Positions 8,351-16,232 are shown, counted from the stretch's first letter. The stretch: 64,000 nucleotides of DNA from UKL13-3 sp964392775 (GCA_964392775.1 CAYMRD010000006.1:82683-146682), one strand, 5' to 3'. Notes: generated by a model from the sequence alone, not told the origin. Numbers and translations are program-made.

Positions 8351-9441
8351 TAGCAATTGAAACATATACTGCTGAAGCTTTGGTGGCATTTACACAAAGT
8401 GAAACCTATCAGCAAATGCCCGTTATTCCAATCTCCGCCATCAGGGCATCTTCGCTGTTGAATTCACCCAAAACACTCCCAACGGATATTGTAATGGTAT
8501 GTGCTTTTCACAATGATACATTGGTAGGCTATTTGGGTTTGTTACCTGATGAGTGTGTGATTCAACATAACCCGATACGATTTGGCTGGCTGTCGGGAAT
8601 GTGGGTGAGTGAGCATCACCGCGGTAAAGGCATTGCTTCGTCACTTATTAATACAATGCTTACCGTTTGGAACGATAATGTGTTAACCACCAATCAATCT
8701 CCTGTTGCAGCTTTGGTTTTTCAGAAACATAAAAAATTTGTGTGCAAGGAAAATACCGGTAAACGGTTCTACTTACGTTCAAGGTTGGCTGGTTTGGTTC
8801 CGCAAAAAATTGCATGGACAAAAAGACTGAGCTGGGCATTGCACCCGCTCGATTTTATATTGAATAGTTTCTTTACGGCTTATCGTAGCATAGGTTTTAA
8901 AAAGGTTGAAAATTATAAAGTATTCAATACGATTGATGATACACTCGCAGCTTTTCTCAACCAACAACAGCTAAATAATGTTGGAACAAGGCGTGTGGTG
9001 GATTTTGAATGGATGATGAATTATCCGTGGGTAAAGCAAAGCGCGGTTCCTGATTCGTTTGCTGATAAGTATGAGTTTACCATTTCAACACCTGATTACC
9101 GAAACGAGTTTGTTGTTTGTGTTGATGTGCATGAACGAATTATTGCTGCGGCATTGGTGATGTTAAAAAAAGGGGAGCTTAAAGTTTCCTATATATGGGC
9201 AAACAATTCGGCCTTGGATACACTTGGGAAAGCCGTTTTTCAATACGCACTAAACCATTCCGTTTACGAGATAAGTGTTTTTAATCTCCAACACCAAAGT
9301 TTGATAGCTCCATTTGCAAAATGGTGTCTCCATCAAAGAAACCTGTCACGGCATTATTATCTTACAGCTCCAATTCAAAAAGTATTTGAACAAAGTACCG
9401 CTCAATTTTTTGATGGTGATGGCGATTGTAGTTTTGCATAA
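8347..9441 (+). CDS. GNAT-family N-acetyltransferase
   Basis: A 364-aa acetyl-CoA-dependent acyltransferase of unknown substrate. The acetyl-CoA-binding motif is GMWVSEHHRGKGIASSLI (about residues 82-99), with the RxxGxG-type signature HRGKGIAS. The C-terminal 200 residues could hold a second, degenerate GNAT fold (strands around ISTPDYRNEFVVCVDVHERIIAA). The start is a TTG that overlaps the deacetylase stop (TTGA); the first in-frame ATG would remove 22 residues. Pairing with a deacetylase suggests modification of an amino sugar or polysaccharide, which is inference. Confidence 0.75.
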   Translation: MIAIETYTAEALVAFTQSETYQQMPVIPISAIRASSLLNSPKTLPTDIVMVCAFHNDTLVGYLGLLPDECVIQHNPIRFGWLSGMWVSEHHRGKGIASSLINTMLTVWNDNVLTTNQSPVAALVFQKHKKFVCKENTGKRFYLRSRLAGLVPQKIAWTKRLSWALHPLDFILNSFFTAYRSIGFKKVENYKVFNTIDDTLAAFLNQQQLNNVGTRRVVDFEWMMNYPWVKQSAVPDSFADKYEFTISTPDYRNEFVVCVDVHERIIAAALVMLKKGELKVSYIWANNSALDTLGKAVFQYALNHSVYEISVFNLQHQSLIAPFAKWCLHQRNLSRHYYLTAPIQKVFEQSTAQFFDGDGDCSFA

Positions 9442-9452
9442 AGTCGGGTCAT

Positions 9453-9486
9453 AAAAAATCCCGCTCTCGTTTCCGGGGCGGGATTT
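9453..9486. terminator. Hairpin copy A, bidirectional terminator and repeat
   Basis: A-run, stem AAATCCCGC/GCGGGATTT and a 13-nt loop containing CTCGTTTCC. It sits between the convergent GNAT and T9SS cargo genes, so it can end both transcripts. Its stem and loop are identical to copies B (10514-10549) and C (12602-12638). Confidence 0.8.
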
Positions 9487-9504
9487 AAGAATGTGGTTTA
9501 GGGA

Positions 9505-10437
9505 TTACTCCTTAATAAAAGAGTTATGATAAAAAGTGTTTTCATCTCCATTTAACTTCAGATAGTATAAGCCGGAATGGAAGGAAGAAATATCAATTGG
9601 TTGGTCGTGAGCTACTGTGGCAGTAAAGACCAATTGTCCAATATGATTGTAGATGCTCACTTCTGCATTTTTTGCAAATGGTTGAGTAATGTAAATAAAA
9701 CCATGAGCCGGGTTAGGATAGATATTTACGAGTTGATACTTCTGTGTCAGTTCTTTTAGTCCAACAATATTAACAAAATCACAAGGATGCACTGCTCCAT
9801 TACCACCCTCAGGTCGGAACAGATATTGCGTATCCTGATAACATCTTAAATATGGACTCTCTCCCAGTGTTACCACCCGGTCCAATAAAACAATAAATTC
9901 TGGACTGCTGTTTCTTATACTCGTAATAACTTTTTCTGTGTACTTCCCCGTATTTATTGGGGTTTCAATATCATCAATTGCATGGAATTGCCATTGGCAG
10001 ATACTATCATTTGCAACTATTGAATTTTGTATCCATACGATGCTGTCAATCACAATTCTTGCATTTATAACAGAATCGGCATTATACGGTATAAGTAAAT
10101 CAATAGCTATGGTATCGTGTACATTCACTCCTGTTTTAAAAAGGAGCAGCTTGCCTTTTGATGGTGATAAATAATAAATACTGTCATTGGATTTAGTTAA
10201 GAACACGCTGTTACCATAATCAACATCATTATAGTTTTTGTATGCTATCTGGGAATAAATATCACCGGCAATACTTGTATCTCTTAGCGCTGTGTAGGTA
10301 TAAAAGGACTCAAGGCCTGTTCCGAGTTGGTCTGGGTTTCCGTAATGCCAGATTGTTCCGGGACGGGTGAAGGATTGTTGGGCATCTGCGCCAAAAGAAA
10401 TTCCGAGCACAAATACTGAGAGTAATAGTTTTTTCAT
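9505..10437 (-). CDS. Secreted T9SS cargo protein, type A sorting domain
   Basis: A 310-aa exported protein. The signal peptide is MKKLLLSVFVLGISFGADAQ (residues 1-20). The last 75 residues form a type A T9SS sorting domain: KYQLVNIYPNPAHGFIYI, then SIYNHIGQLVF and DISSFHSGLYYLKL, ending in FIKE. T9SS carries such proteins across the outer membrane and anchors or releases them. The central region (about 21-230) is beta-rich and I do not recognise its family. The ATG at 10437 is chosen because it starts the signal peptide; upstream codons come from an ATAC repeat. Hairpin copies A and B bracket the gene. Confidence 0.85.
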   Translation of the reverse strand: MKKLLLSVFVLGISFGADAQQSFTRPGTIWHYGNPDQLGTGLESFYTYTALRDTSIAGDIYSQIAYKNYNDVDYGNSVFLTKSNDSIYYLSPSKGKLLLFKTGVNVHDTIAIDLLIPYNADSVINARIVIDSIVWIQNSIVANDSICQWQFHAIDDIETPINTGKYTEKVITSIRNSSPEFIVLLDRVVTLGESPYLRCYQDTQYLFRPEGGNGAVHPCDFVNIVGLKELTQKYQLVNIYPNPAHGFIYITQPFAKNAEVSIYNHIGQLVFTATVAHDQPIDISSFHSGLYYLKLNGDENTFYHNSFIKE

Positions 10438-10464
10438 AACGATTATAATTTGGTTCCGATAAAG

Positions 10465-10484
10465 ATACATACATACATACATAC
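10465..10484. repeat. ATAC tetranucleotide microsatellite, five units
   Basis: Five perfect ATAC units lie 28-47 nt upstream of the T9SS cargo start, in its probable promoter or leader. Such tracts can change length by slipped-strand replication. Confidence 0.85.
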
Positions 10485-10513
10485 ACATGACATAAGTAGT
10501 TGGTTTCTAATAT

Positions 10514-10549
10514 AAAAAAATCCCGCTCTCGTTTCCGGGGCGGGATTTT
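10514..10549. terminator. Hairpin copy B, terminator-like repeat between divergent genes
   Basis: Same stem and loop as copy A with longer A and T runs. It lies between the 5' ends of divergent genes, where no transcript should end, so it is better explained as a mobile or boundary repeat, or as insulation of the abiE promoter. Confidence 0.75.
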
Positions 10550-10668
10550 ACAGATTATTGGTATCTAACAATAATCCGCAGCTTATGGCTTAGTGTAGTA
10601 AAACATATCAATATGGTATACTAAAGCTTGATAGAAAGAAAGGTGTATCTTTATATTTAGCAATTAGA

Positions 10669-10700
10669 TTGAGAAAATATAAAAGAATACGATACTTTTG
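10669..10700 (+). promoter_or_regulatory. Probable abiE promoter (TTG - 21 bp - TACTTTTG)
   Basis: TTG at 10669-10671, a 21-bp spacer and TACTTTTG at 10693-10700 match the Bacteroidota -33/-7 arrangement (TTG ... TAnnTTTG). The predicted leader to the ATG at 10745 is about 40 nt. Confidence 0.6.
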
Positions 10701-10756
10701 TTCATGTTTATGCATTGTTCACGTTTCGTGTACTTGTAATATTAATGAACATGAAA
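10698..10756 (+). promoter_or_regulatory. Candidate AbiEi operator repeats
   Basis: TTGTTCATGTTTA (10698-10710) and TTGTTCACGTTTC (10715-10727) are direct repeats with two differences and a 17-bp period. The core TTCATGTT recurs inverted as AACATGAA over the start codons (10748-10755). AbiEi antitoxins repress their own promoters by binding repeats there, so this is the likely site; that role is inferred. Confidence 0.45.
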
Positions 10757-11752
10757 GAAATAGAAATAGTAGATATTGCTTTAGAAGCTCTTGAAAAGAA
10801 TACCGGAATAAGGTGTAAATGGAGGGTTATGGAAAAAAAAAGAGTAGATAAGAAGCTTTGTTTAGAGGTTGATGATCATCAATATGATGTTTATATGGAA
10901 GTGGTTAAGGAGCTTAGGAATCATCAAATACCTTTAATGTTAGAAAGAACAATAGAGAACAAACCTCTGATTGTGGTTGCTGCTCACCTGATACCTAAAG
11001 TAAAGGAAGAGCTGCGGGCTTTAAACATTGGATATCTGGAAGGTAATGGAAATATTTATTTGAAATTGGATGGACTTGTATTGTGGATTGAAGGGAACAA
11101 GCCATATAAACAAGATGGAGTAAAGACTAACAGAGCTTTTACCAAAACAGGGTTAAAAGTCGTGTTTCAGTTTTTACTTGATCAACAGATGGTGAACATG
11201 CCATATAGAGAAATTGCTAGTGTGACTGATGTTGGGTTGGGGAATATAAATTATGTTATACATGGTTTGAAAGAAATGGGCTACTTAATTGAAATCAATG
11301 CTAGAGAATATCAATTAATAAATAGAAGAGAGCTATTGGACAAATGGATAACAACTTATACTGAAAAGTTAAAACCAACACTATTGCTAGGCAGGTTTCG
11401 CTTCTTAAAGGAAGAAGATTTTATGAATTGGAAGGCTATTATGCTTCCCCACAATAAAACATGGTGGGGAGGAGAACCTGCAGGAGATATATTAACCAAT
11501 TACTTAAAACCAGAAGAGTTAACTTTATACACAGAGCAAACCAGAAGCGATCTTATTAAACAAATGAGATTAATTCCTGATGAGAATGGGACCGTGAAGA
11601 TTTATAAGAAGTTTTGGAATTATCAGGATGTGTATGATAACATAACTCCACCGTTATTAGTATATGCGGATTTAGTAACAACTAATGATCGCAGATGTTT
11701 AGAAACGGCAAAAAGAATTTATGATGAGCTCATACAAAATAAACTACAATAA
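10745..11752 (+). CDS. abiEi: AbiEi-family antitoxin and transcriptional regulator
   Basis: Antitoxin of a type IV toxin-antitoxin pair. In characterised AbiE systems AbiEi represses the operon and neutralises the toxin's effect without binding the toxin. The 335-aa protein has an N-terminal alpha/beta region (about 1-130), a winged helix-turn-helix (about 141-190, with the MPYREIASVTDVGLGNINYV recognition segment) and a C-terminal region with GRFRFLKEEDF and WWGGEPAGDIL, as in the Bacteroidota AbiEi_2 group. ATGs at 10745 and 10751 are both possible. The next gene overlaps by 32 nt. DNA across the pair is visibly more AT-rich than its flanks, a hint of transfer. Confidence 0.85.
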   Translation: MNMKEIEIVDIALEALEKNTGIRCKWRVMEKKRVDKKLCLEVDDHQYDVYMEVVKELRNHQIPLMLERTIENKPLIVVAAHLIPKVKEELRALNIGYLEGNGNIYLKLDGLVLWIEGNKPYKQDGVKTNRAFTKTGLKVVFQFLLDQQMVNMPYREIASVTDVGLGNINYVIHGLKEMGYLIEINAREYQLINRRELLDKWITTYTEKLKPTLLLGRFRFLKEEDFMNWKAIMLPHNKTWWGGEPAGDILTNYLKPEELTLYTEQTRSDLIKQMRLIPDENGTVKIYKKFWNYQDVYDNITPPLLVYADLVTTNDRRCLETAKRIYDELIQNKLQ

Positions 11753-12581
11753 AATTCGTCAGTTACCGGAGATAAAGGAGATGCTTTCTGCATTAGAAAG
11801 AGGGCTAAATCGCTTTAGTATAGACTATTATTTGGTAGGTGCTGTAGCAAGAGACGTTTGGATGACAGGAATTAATGGTATTGCTCCAAGAAGAACAACT
11901 GGAGATATTGATTTTGCTGTATTAATAAATGATAAGGGTGTTTATGATGCCCTTAAGAATTATTTAATTGAGGAAGAATGTTTTGCTGCTTATAAAGCGA
12001 ATCCTTATGTATTGATTTGGGAAGGCCGATATGAAGTAGATTTATTACCATTTGGAGCGATTGAGGATGAAAATGGTTATGTCATTGCAGAAGGAACTGG
12101 TTTAACTAATATAAGCCTACAGGGTTTTTATGAAATTTATGAGGAAGGACTTCCGGAGATTGAGTTGGAAGGAAATCACCGGTTCAAGTTTTGTACACTT
12201 CCGGGAATTGTGACATTGAAGCTAATTGCTTGGGATGACAGACCAGAGATAAGAAGAGATGATGTGAAAGATATTAGTGACATACTGAATCACTTCTTTG
12301 ATATGTATGATGAAAAAATATGGGAAGGTCATAACGACTTATTTGAAGGTGATAATGTTGATTTAAAGCATGTGGCAGCTCGTGTAATGGGCAGAGAAAT
12401 GCGCAAAATTGCAGACCGAAGCAGAAAACTGTTCGACAGGCTAAATGCGATACTGGATGCGAATACTTCAGATATGCGAAATAGTAGAATGGCTAATATA
12501 ATGGTAGAATATTTTGACAATACCGTTGAGGATAATGTGATACTGTTGAGTCAGGTGAAATTAGGACTAAATGGAAATTAA
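11721..12581 (+). CDS. abiEii: AbiEii-type nucleotidyltransferase toxin
   Basis: Toxin partner in a type IV system, related to DNA-polymerase-beta-like nucleotidyltransferases; family members transfer nucleotides to RNA or protein targets and halt growth, often on phage infection. In the 286-aa protein the active-site motifs are LVGAVARDVWM (about residues 38-48, GxxxRD type) and GDIDFAV (about 62-68, DxD metal site). The LKLIAWDDRPEIRRDDVKDI segment (about 166-185) is the usual AbiEii K...KD motif. The C-terminal third is helical. The gene overlaps abiEi by 32 nt, so synthesis is probably coupled. Hairpin copy C follows directly. Similarity to CCA-adding enzymes is limited to the catalytic fold. 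Confidence 0.82.
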   Translation: MMSSYKINYNKIRQLPEIKEMLSALERGLNRFSIDYYLVGAVARDVWMTGINGIAPRRTTGDIDFAVLINDKGVYDALKNYLIEEECFAAYKANPYVLIWEGRYEVDLLPFGAIEDENGYVIAEGTGLTNISLQGFYEIYEEGLPEIELEGNHRFKFCTLPGIVTLKLIAWDDRPEIRRDDVKDISDILNHFFDMYDEKIWEGHNDLFEGDNVDLKHVAARVMGREMRKIADRSRKLFDRLNAILDANTSDMRNSRMANIMVEYFDNTVEDNVILLSQVKLGLNGN

Positions 12582-12601
12582 TACTTCTGCAAAGGTTTAA
12601 T

Positions 12602-12638
12602 AAAAAAATCCCGCTCTCGTTTCCGGGGCGGGATTTTT
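12602..12638. terminator. Hairpin copy C, bidirectional terminator and repeat
   Basis: Seven A, the same stem and loop as copies A and B, then five T. It lies between convergent abiEii and rplT and can terminate both. Copies B and C bracket the abiE pair in the same orientation. Confidence 0.8.
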
Positions 12639-12706
12639 CAATCGTACAATCGTGGTGAATAATTTATTAAAGTTCGAACAAACTGAAACAGGTTCAGTTG
12701 AACAAA

Positions 12707-13051
12707 CTATTTTACTTTCTCAACTACTGCTTTGAAAGTCTCAGGGTGGTTCATTGCGAGGTCGGCAAGAACTTTACGGTTTAGGCCAAGGCTGGTTGTA
12801 CCAACTTTACCCATAAACTGTGAGTAGCTCATACCGTGCAAGCGGGCGCCTGCATTGATACGCATGATCCACAATGAGCGGAAGTTACGTTTTTTGGTTT
12901 TACGATCGCGGTAAGCATATCCCAGACCTTTGTCTATCGTATGTTTGGCGATGGTTAATACGTTTTTACGTTTTCCCCAGTAACCTTTTGCAAGGCCGAG
13001 GAGTTTTTTTCTGCGTCTGCGAGACGCTACTGAATTGACACTACGTGGCAT
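12707..13051 (-). CDS. rplT: 50S ribosomal protein L20
   Basis: A 23S rRNA-binding protein needed early in large-subunit assembly. It has 114 aa, with the basic N-terminal helix MPRSVNSVASRRRRKKLLGL and the conserved globular part (RDRKTKKRNFRSLWIMRINA, about residues 48-67). It ends the thrS-infC-rpmI-rplT cluster, the standard bacterial order. The 127-nt spacer before it is longer than between the other members and could carry the L20 autoregulatory leader known from other bacteria, though I cannot show a pseudoknot. Its 3' end faces the abiE island. Confidence 0.97.
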   Translation of the reverse strand: MPRSVNSVASRRRRKKLLGLAKGYWGKRKNVLTIAKHTIDKGLGYAYRDRKTKKRNFRSLWIMRINAGARLHGMSYSQFMGKVGTTSLGLNRKVLADLAMNHPETFKAVVEKVK

Positions 13052-13178
13052 AATTGTTAAGTTTTTTTGGACTGAAGCGTTCCGAGTATTCGGAAACTTT
13101 TAATAGGCTCGTGTCCGGGTTTTTTAAATTAAACTTTAAACCTGCTCCAATTGCTTGGGGCAAATTCAACTTGCGATC

Positions 13179-13379
13179 TTATTTACCGATTGCAAGCAGA
13201 TTTTTGATCAATCCCATATCAGGATCAGATACTACAACCATCTTAGTCAAACCACGTTTTTGTTTGGTGGTTTTCTTGGTCAGGATGTGATTTTTAAACG
13301 CCTGCGCACGTTTGATTTTACCGCTGGGGGTAACTTTAAAACGCTTTTTCGCAGAGCTGTTGGTTTTCATTTTTGGCAT
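13179..13379 (-). CDS. rpmI: 50S ribosomal protein L35
   Basis: A small structural protein of the large subunit, 66 aa and very basic, beginning MPKMKTNSSAKKRFKVTPSG and containing KRAQAFKNHILTKK, which is the family signature. It is encoded between infC and rplT, as in most bacteria, so the three products are made together in the right proportion. Confidence 0.96.
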   Translation of the reverse strand: MPKMKTNSSAKKRFKVTPSGKIKRAQAFKNHILTKKTTKQKRGLTKMVVVSDPDMGLIKNLLAIGK

Positions 13380-13418
13380 AATCTGTCTTCCTTTTTATTA
13401 TTCGATGTACGATTTTCT

Positions 13419-14069
13419 TTATTTCTCGGCCGGGGCCGGTGTTGTTGGTGCTGATTTCCCTTTAGGGCTCATCAACAAAAACATTTTTTTACCTTCTAGT
13501 CTTGGCAACTGCTCCACTTTACCAAGTTCAGAGAGTTTTTGTGCAAACTGAAGCAACAATACCTCGCCACGTTCTTTGTACACAATTGCTCTGCCTTTAA
13601 AGAATACATAAGCACGAACTTTATTACCGTCTTTCAAAAAGTTTTCGGCATGTTTCAGTTTAAAGTCAAAATCATGCTCATCGGTATTCGGTCCGAATCT
13701 GATTTCCTTTACCTCTTGTTTTACGGTATTGGCTTTCAGTTCTTTTTTCTTCTTTTTTTGCTCGTACAAAAACTTTTTGTAGTCGACTACCTTACATACC
13801 GGTGGGTCTGCGTTAGGTGAGATCTCTACTAAGTCAAGTTCCTGCGTGTCGGCAATGCGAAGGGCTTCCTGAAGAGAATAAACTCCTACTTCAACGTTGT
13901 CGCCTACCAATCGAACCTGTGTTGCACGGATCCTTTCATTGATCTTATGCTCAGGCTCTCTTGCTTTGCTCATGCCACGACCGTAGCGGTTAGCACCCGG
14001 AACGTATGCCGGTTTGGGTGCAGGTTTGTTCCCTGTGCTAGGGACAAATGGTTTGTTTGGTGCTGCCAA
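13419..14069 (-). CDS. infC: Translation initiation factor IF-3 (non-ATG start)
   Basis: Binds the 30S subunit and checks the start codon and initiator tRNA. The N-domain (KINERIRATQVRLVGDN, about residues 42-58), a Lys-rich linker (YEQKKKKKELK) and the C-domain (KEIRFGPNTDEHDFDFKLKHAENFL) are complete, with a short Ala/Pro-rich tail. No ATG begins the frame. The coordinates use a TTG; an in-frame ATT at 14096-14094 would give 225 aa and shares its last base with the thrS stop codon. ATT is the classic infC start used for autocontrol in enterobacteria, so it is a serious alternative. Between TTG and ATT the frame stays open. Confidence 0.93.
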   Translation of the reverse strand: MAAPNKPFVPSTGNKPAPKPAYVPGANRYGRGMSKAREPEHKINERIRATQVRLVGDNVEVGVYSLQEALRIADTQELDLVEISPNADPPVCKVVDYKKFLYEQKKKKKELKANTVKQEVKEIRFGPNTDEHDFDFKLKHAENFLKDGNKVRAYVFFKGRAIVYKERGEVLLLQFAQKLSELGKVEQLPRLEGKKMFLLMSPKGKSAPTTPAPAEK

Positions 14070-14091
14070 GTATGGTTTTAAATTGGTTTTT

Positions 14092-16053
14092 TTAATTAAT
14101 GTTTTTGGCTTGCTGGTCTTTGATAAATATTACAAAGTCTTCCAGTTTAAACTTGCCCACATCTCCTTCTCCGTGTTTGCGAACCGAAACGCTGCCTTCA
14201 GCTTCTTCCTGTTCTCCGATGATGAGCATAAAGGGGATTTTTTTCGTTTCGGCATCCCTTATCTTTTTGCCAATCTTCTCGTTCCTGTCGTCAAACGGCC
14301 CGCGAATATCTGCTTTATTTAGCACATTCACAACTTTTTGCGCGTAGTCATGATATTTCTCACTGATTGGCAAAATGGCCACCGGCTCGGGGGTTAACCA
14401 CAGCGGGAAGTTACCTGCACAATGCTCAATCAATACGGCCACAAAACGCTCCAGCGAGCCGAATGGCGCGCGGTGTATCATCACAGGGCGGTGTTTTTGG
14501 TTATCACTTCCGGTATACTCCAGCTCAAAACGTTCGGGTAGGTTATAGTCTACCTGAATGGTTCCCAATTGCCATTTACGGCCAATGGCATCTTTTACCA
14601 TAAAGTCGAGTTTTGGCCCGTAGAAGGCGGCTTCTCCAAGCTCAACTACCGTTGTCAGGCCTTTTTCGGCTGCCGACTCAATGATGGCCTGCTCGGCCAG
14701 ATTCCAGTTTTCATCGCTTCCGATGTATTTGGTTTTATTCTCCGGGTCGCGCAGGGAAATCTGAGCGGTAAAGTCTTTAAAGTCTAATGCTTTGAATACG
14801 TACAGCACCAGATCAATCACCTTGCAAAATTCTTCTTTCACCTGATCGGGGCGACAAAACAAGTGGGCATCATCCTGAGTAAATCCACGAACCCGTGTCA
14901 ATCCGTGCAATTCGCCTGCTTGTTCGTAGCGGTAAACGGTACCAAACTCGGCATACCGCACGGGCAGGTCTTTGTATGATTTAGGAGAGGCCTTGTAAAT
15001 TTCACAATGGTGAGGGCAGTTCATCGGTTTCAGGAAAAACTCCTCGCCTTCGCGCGGGGTTGAAATCGGCTGAAACGAATCGGCTCCGTATTTTTCGTAG
15101 TGACCCGAAGTGATGTACAAATTTTTGTTACCGATATGAGGTGTTACCACCGGCAAATATCCGGCAGCTACCTGTGCTTTTTGCAAAAACTGAACGAGTT
15201 TTTCGCGCAGGGCAGCGCCTTTAGGCAACCACAACGGCAAACCCATTCCTACTTTTTCGGAGAAGGTAAACAGCTCCAGTTCTTTTCCAATCTTGCGGTG
15301 ATCGCGTTTTTTTGCTTCTTCAAGCAACACCAAATACTCATCCAGTTCCGATTTTTTAGGGAAGGTGATTCCGTAAATACGGGTGAGCATTTTGTTTTTT
15401 TCATCCCCTCTCCAGTACGCACCGGCAACGCTCATCAGCTTAATGGCCTTGATGAATCCGGTATTGGGAATATGCGGTCCACGGCACAAATCGGTAAAGT
15501 TTCCCTGATTGTAAAACGTGATGCTTCCGTCTTCCAATCCTTCGAGCAGGTCGAGTTTGTACTCATCGCCTTTTTCTTTGAAGTAGGCAATGGCATCAGC
15601 TTTCGAAACCTCCGAACGTTTATACGGATTGGCCTGCTTGGCAAGCTCAACCATTTTATCTTCTATCTTTTTAAAGTCATCGCTCGAAAACTCTTTACCG
15701 CCAAAATCAACATCGTAATAAAATCCGTTTTCGATGGGAGGTCCGATACCGAACTTGGTTCCGGGGTACAGTGCTTCCAGCGCTTCGGCCATCAGGTGAG
15801 CCGATGAGTGCCACATTGTTTGTTTACCATCCGTATCATTCCAGGTGAGCAGTGTAAGCGCAGCGTCTTCGTTGATGGGGCGTGTAGCGTCCCATACTTC
15901 CCAATTCGCAGGGTTGAGCGAAGTCGAAATCTTGGCGGCTAATACATTGCGGGCCAATCCTTCACTGATGGATTTGGCTACGTCTAAGGCGGTTGCTCCC
16001 CGTTCATACGAGCGAACGGAACCGTCAGGCAGGGTGATATTGATAGTACTCAT
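14092..16053 (-). CDS. thrS: Threonine--tRNA ligase
   Basis: Charges tRNA-Thr and edits mis-serylated tRNA. The 653-aa class II synthetase has a TGS domain (residues 1-65), an editing domain with HxxxH (HSSAHLMAEAL, about 77), the catalytic core with the zinc Cys in MNCPHHCEIYK (about 333), motif 2 YRYEQAGELHGLTRVRGFTQDD and motif 3 HRAPFGSLERF, then an anticodon-binding domain. The ATG at 16053 is preferred; a TTG 12 nt upstream adds four residues. It heads the infC-rpmI-rplT cluster, and its stop overlaps a possible ATT start of infC. Confidence 0.96.
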   Translation of the reverse strand: MSTINITLPDGSVRSYERGATALDVAKSISEGLARNVLAAKISTSLNPANWEVWDATRPINEDAALTLLTWNDTDGKQTMWHSSAHLMAEALEALYPGTKFGIGPPIENGFYYDVDFGGKEFSSDDFKKIEDKMVELAKQANPYKRSEVSKADAIAYFKEKGDEYKLDLLEGLEDGSITFYNQGNFTDLCRGPHIPNTGFIKAIKLMSVAGAYWRGDEKNKMLTRIYGITFPKKSELDEYLVLLEEAKKRDHRKIGKELELFTFSEKVGMGLPLWLPKGAALREKLVQFLQKAQVAAGYLPVVTPHIGNKNLYITSGHYEKYGADSFQPISTPREGEEFFLKPMNCPHHCEIYKASPKSYKDLPVRYAEFGTVYRYEQAGELHGLTRVRGFTQDDAHLFCRPDQVKEEFCKVIDLVLYVFKALDFKDFTAQISLRDPENKTKYIGSDENWNLAEQAIIESAAEKGLTTVVELGEAAFYGPKLDFMVKDAIGRKWQLGTIQVDYNLPERFELEYTGSDNQKHRPVMIHRAPFGSLERFVAVLIEHCAGNFPLWLTPEPVAILPISEKYHDYAQKVVNVLNKADIRGPFDDRNEKIGKKIRDAETKKIPFMLIIGEQEEAEGSVSVRKHGEGDVGKFKLEDFVIFIKDQQAKNIN

Positions 16054-16232
16054 AAAGGTCTGCAAAATAGTGCAAGCGGTACAATTTGTGAAATCTTTTA
16101 TTCCGAGAGAGTAGAGAAGTAAGATTTAAGATGAAAGAGAGGATGAAGATATGGGAGGGGGACGCGGTTAGATTGTCGGCAGTCCTCAGTTATGGTTTAT
16201 CGATTAGCCACAGTGATCTGTCAACTATTCAA
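16054..16232. other. Spacer with word repeats
   Basis: No gene is visible. The part near thrS may hold its promoter (minus-strand CTATTTTGCAG, 16061-16071). The rest has words such as GAGAGAGTAGAGAAGTAAGA (16105-16124), TGTCGGCAGTCCTCAGTTATGG (16175-16196) and, running into the next gene, CAACTATTCAACTATCTGC (16221-16239), members of the word families at 1253-1346. Confidence 0.45.

Noticed and set aside
9453..12638. Integron cassettes with attC sites
   Set aside because: The hairpins are only about 34 bp and lack attC-type R-boxes, there is no integrase gene, and cassette genes point in both directions.
13052..13178. Certain L20 autoregulatory pseudoknot
   Set aside because: The spacer size would allow it, but I could not identify the conserved paired segments by eye, so no feature is claimed.
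15100..15807. Long antisense frame of 235 codons inside thrS
   Set aside because: It lies fully within a clear thrS on the other strand and has no family features; a shadow of biased codon use.
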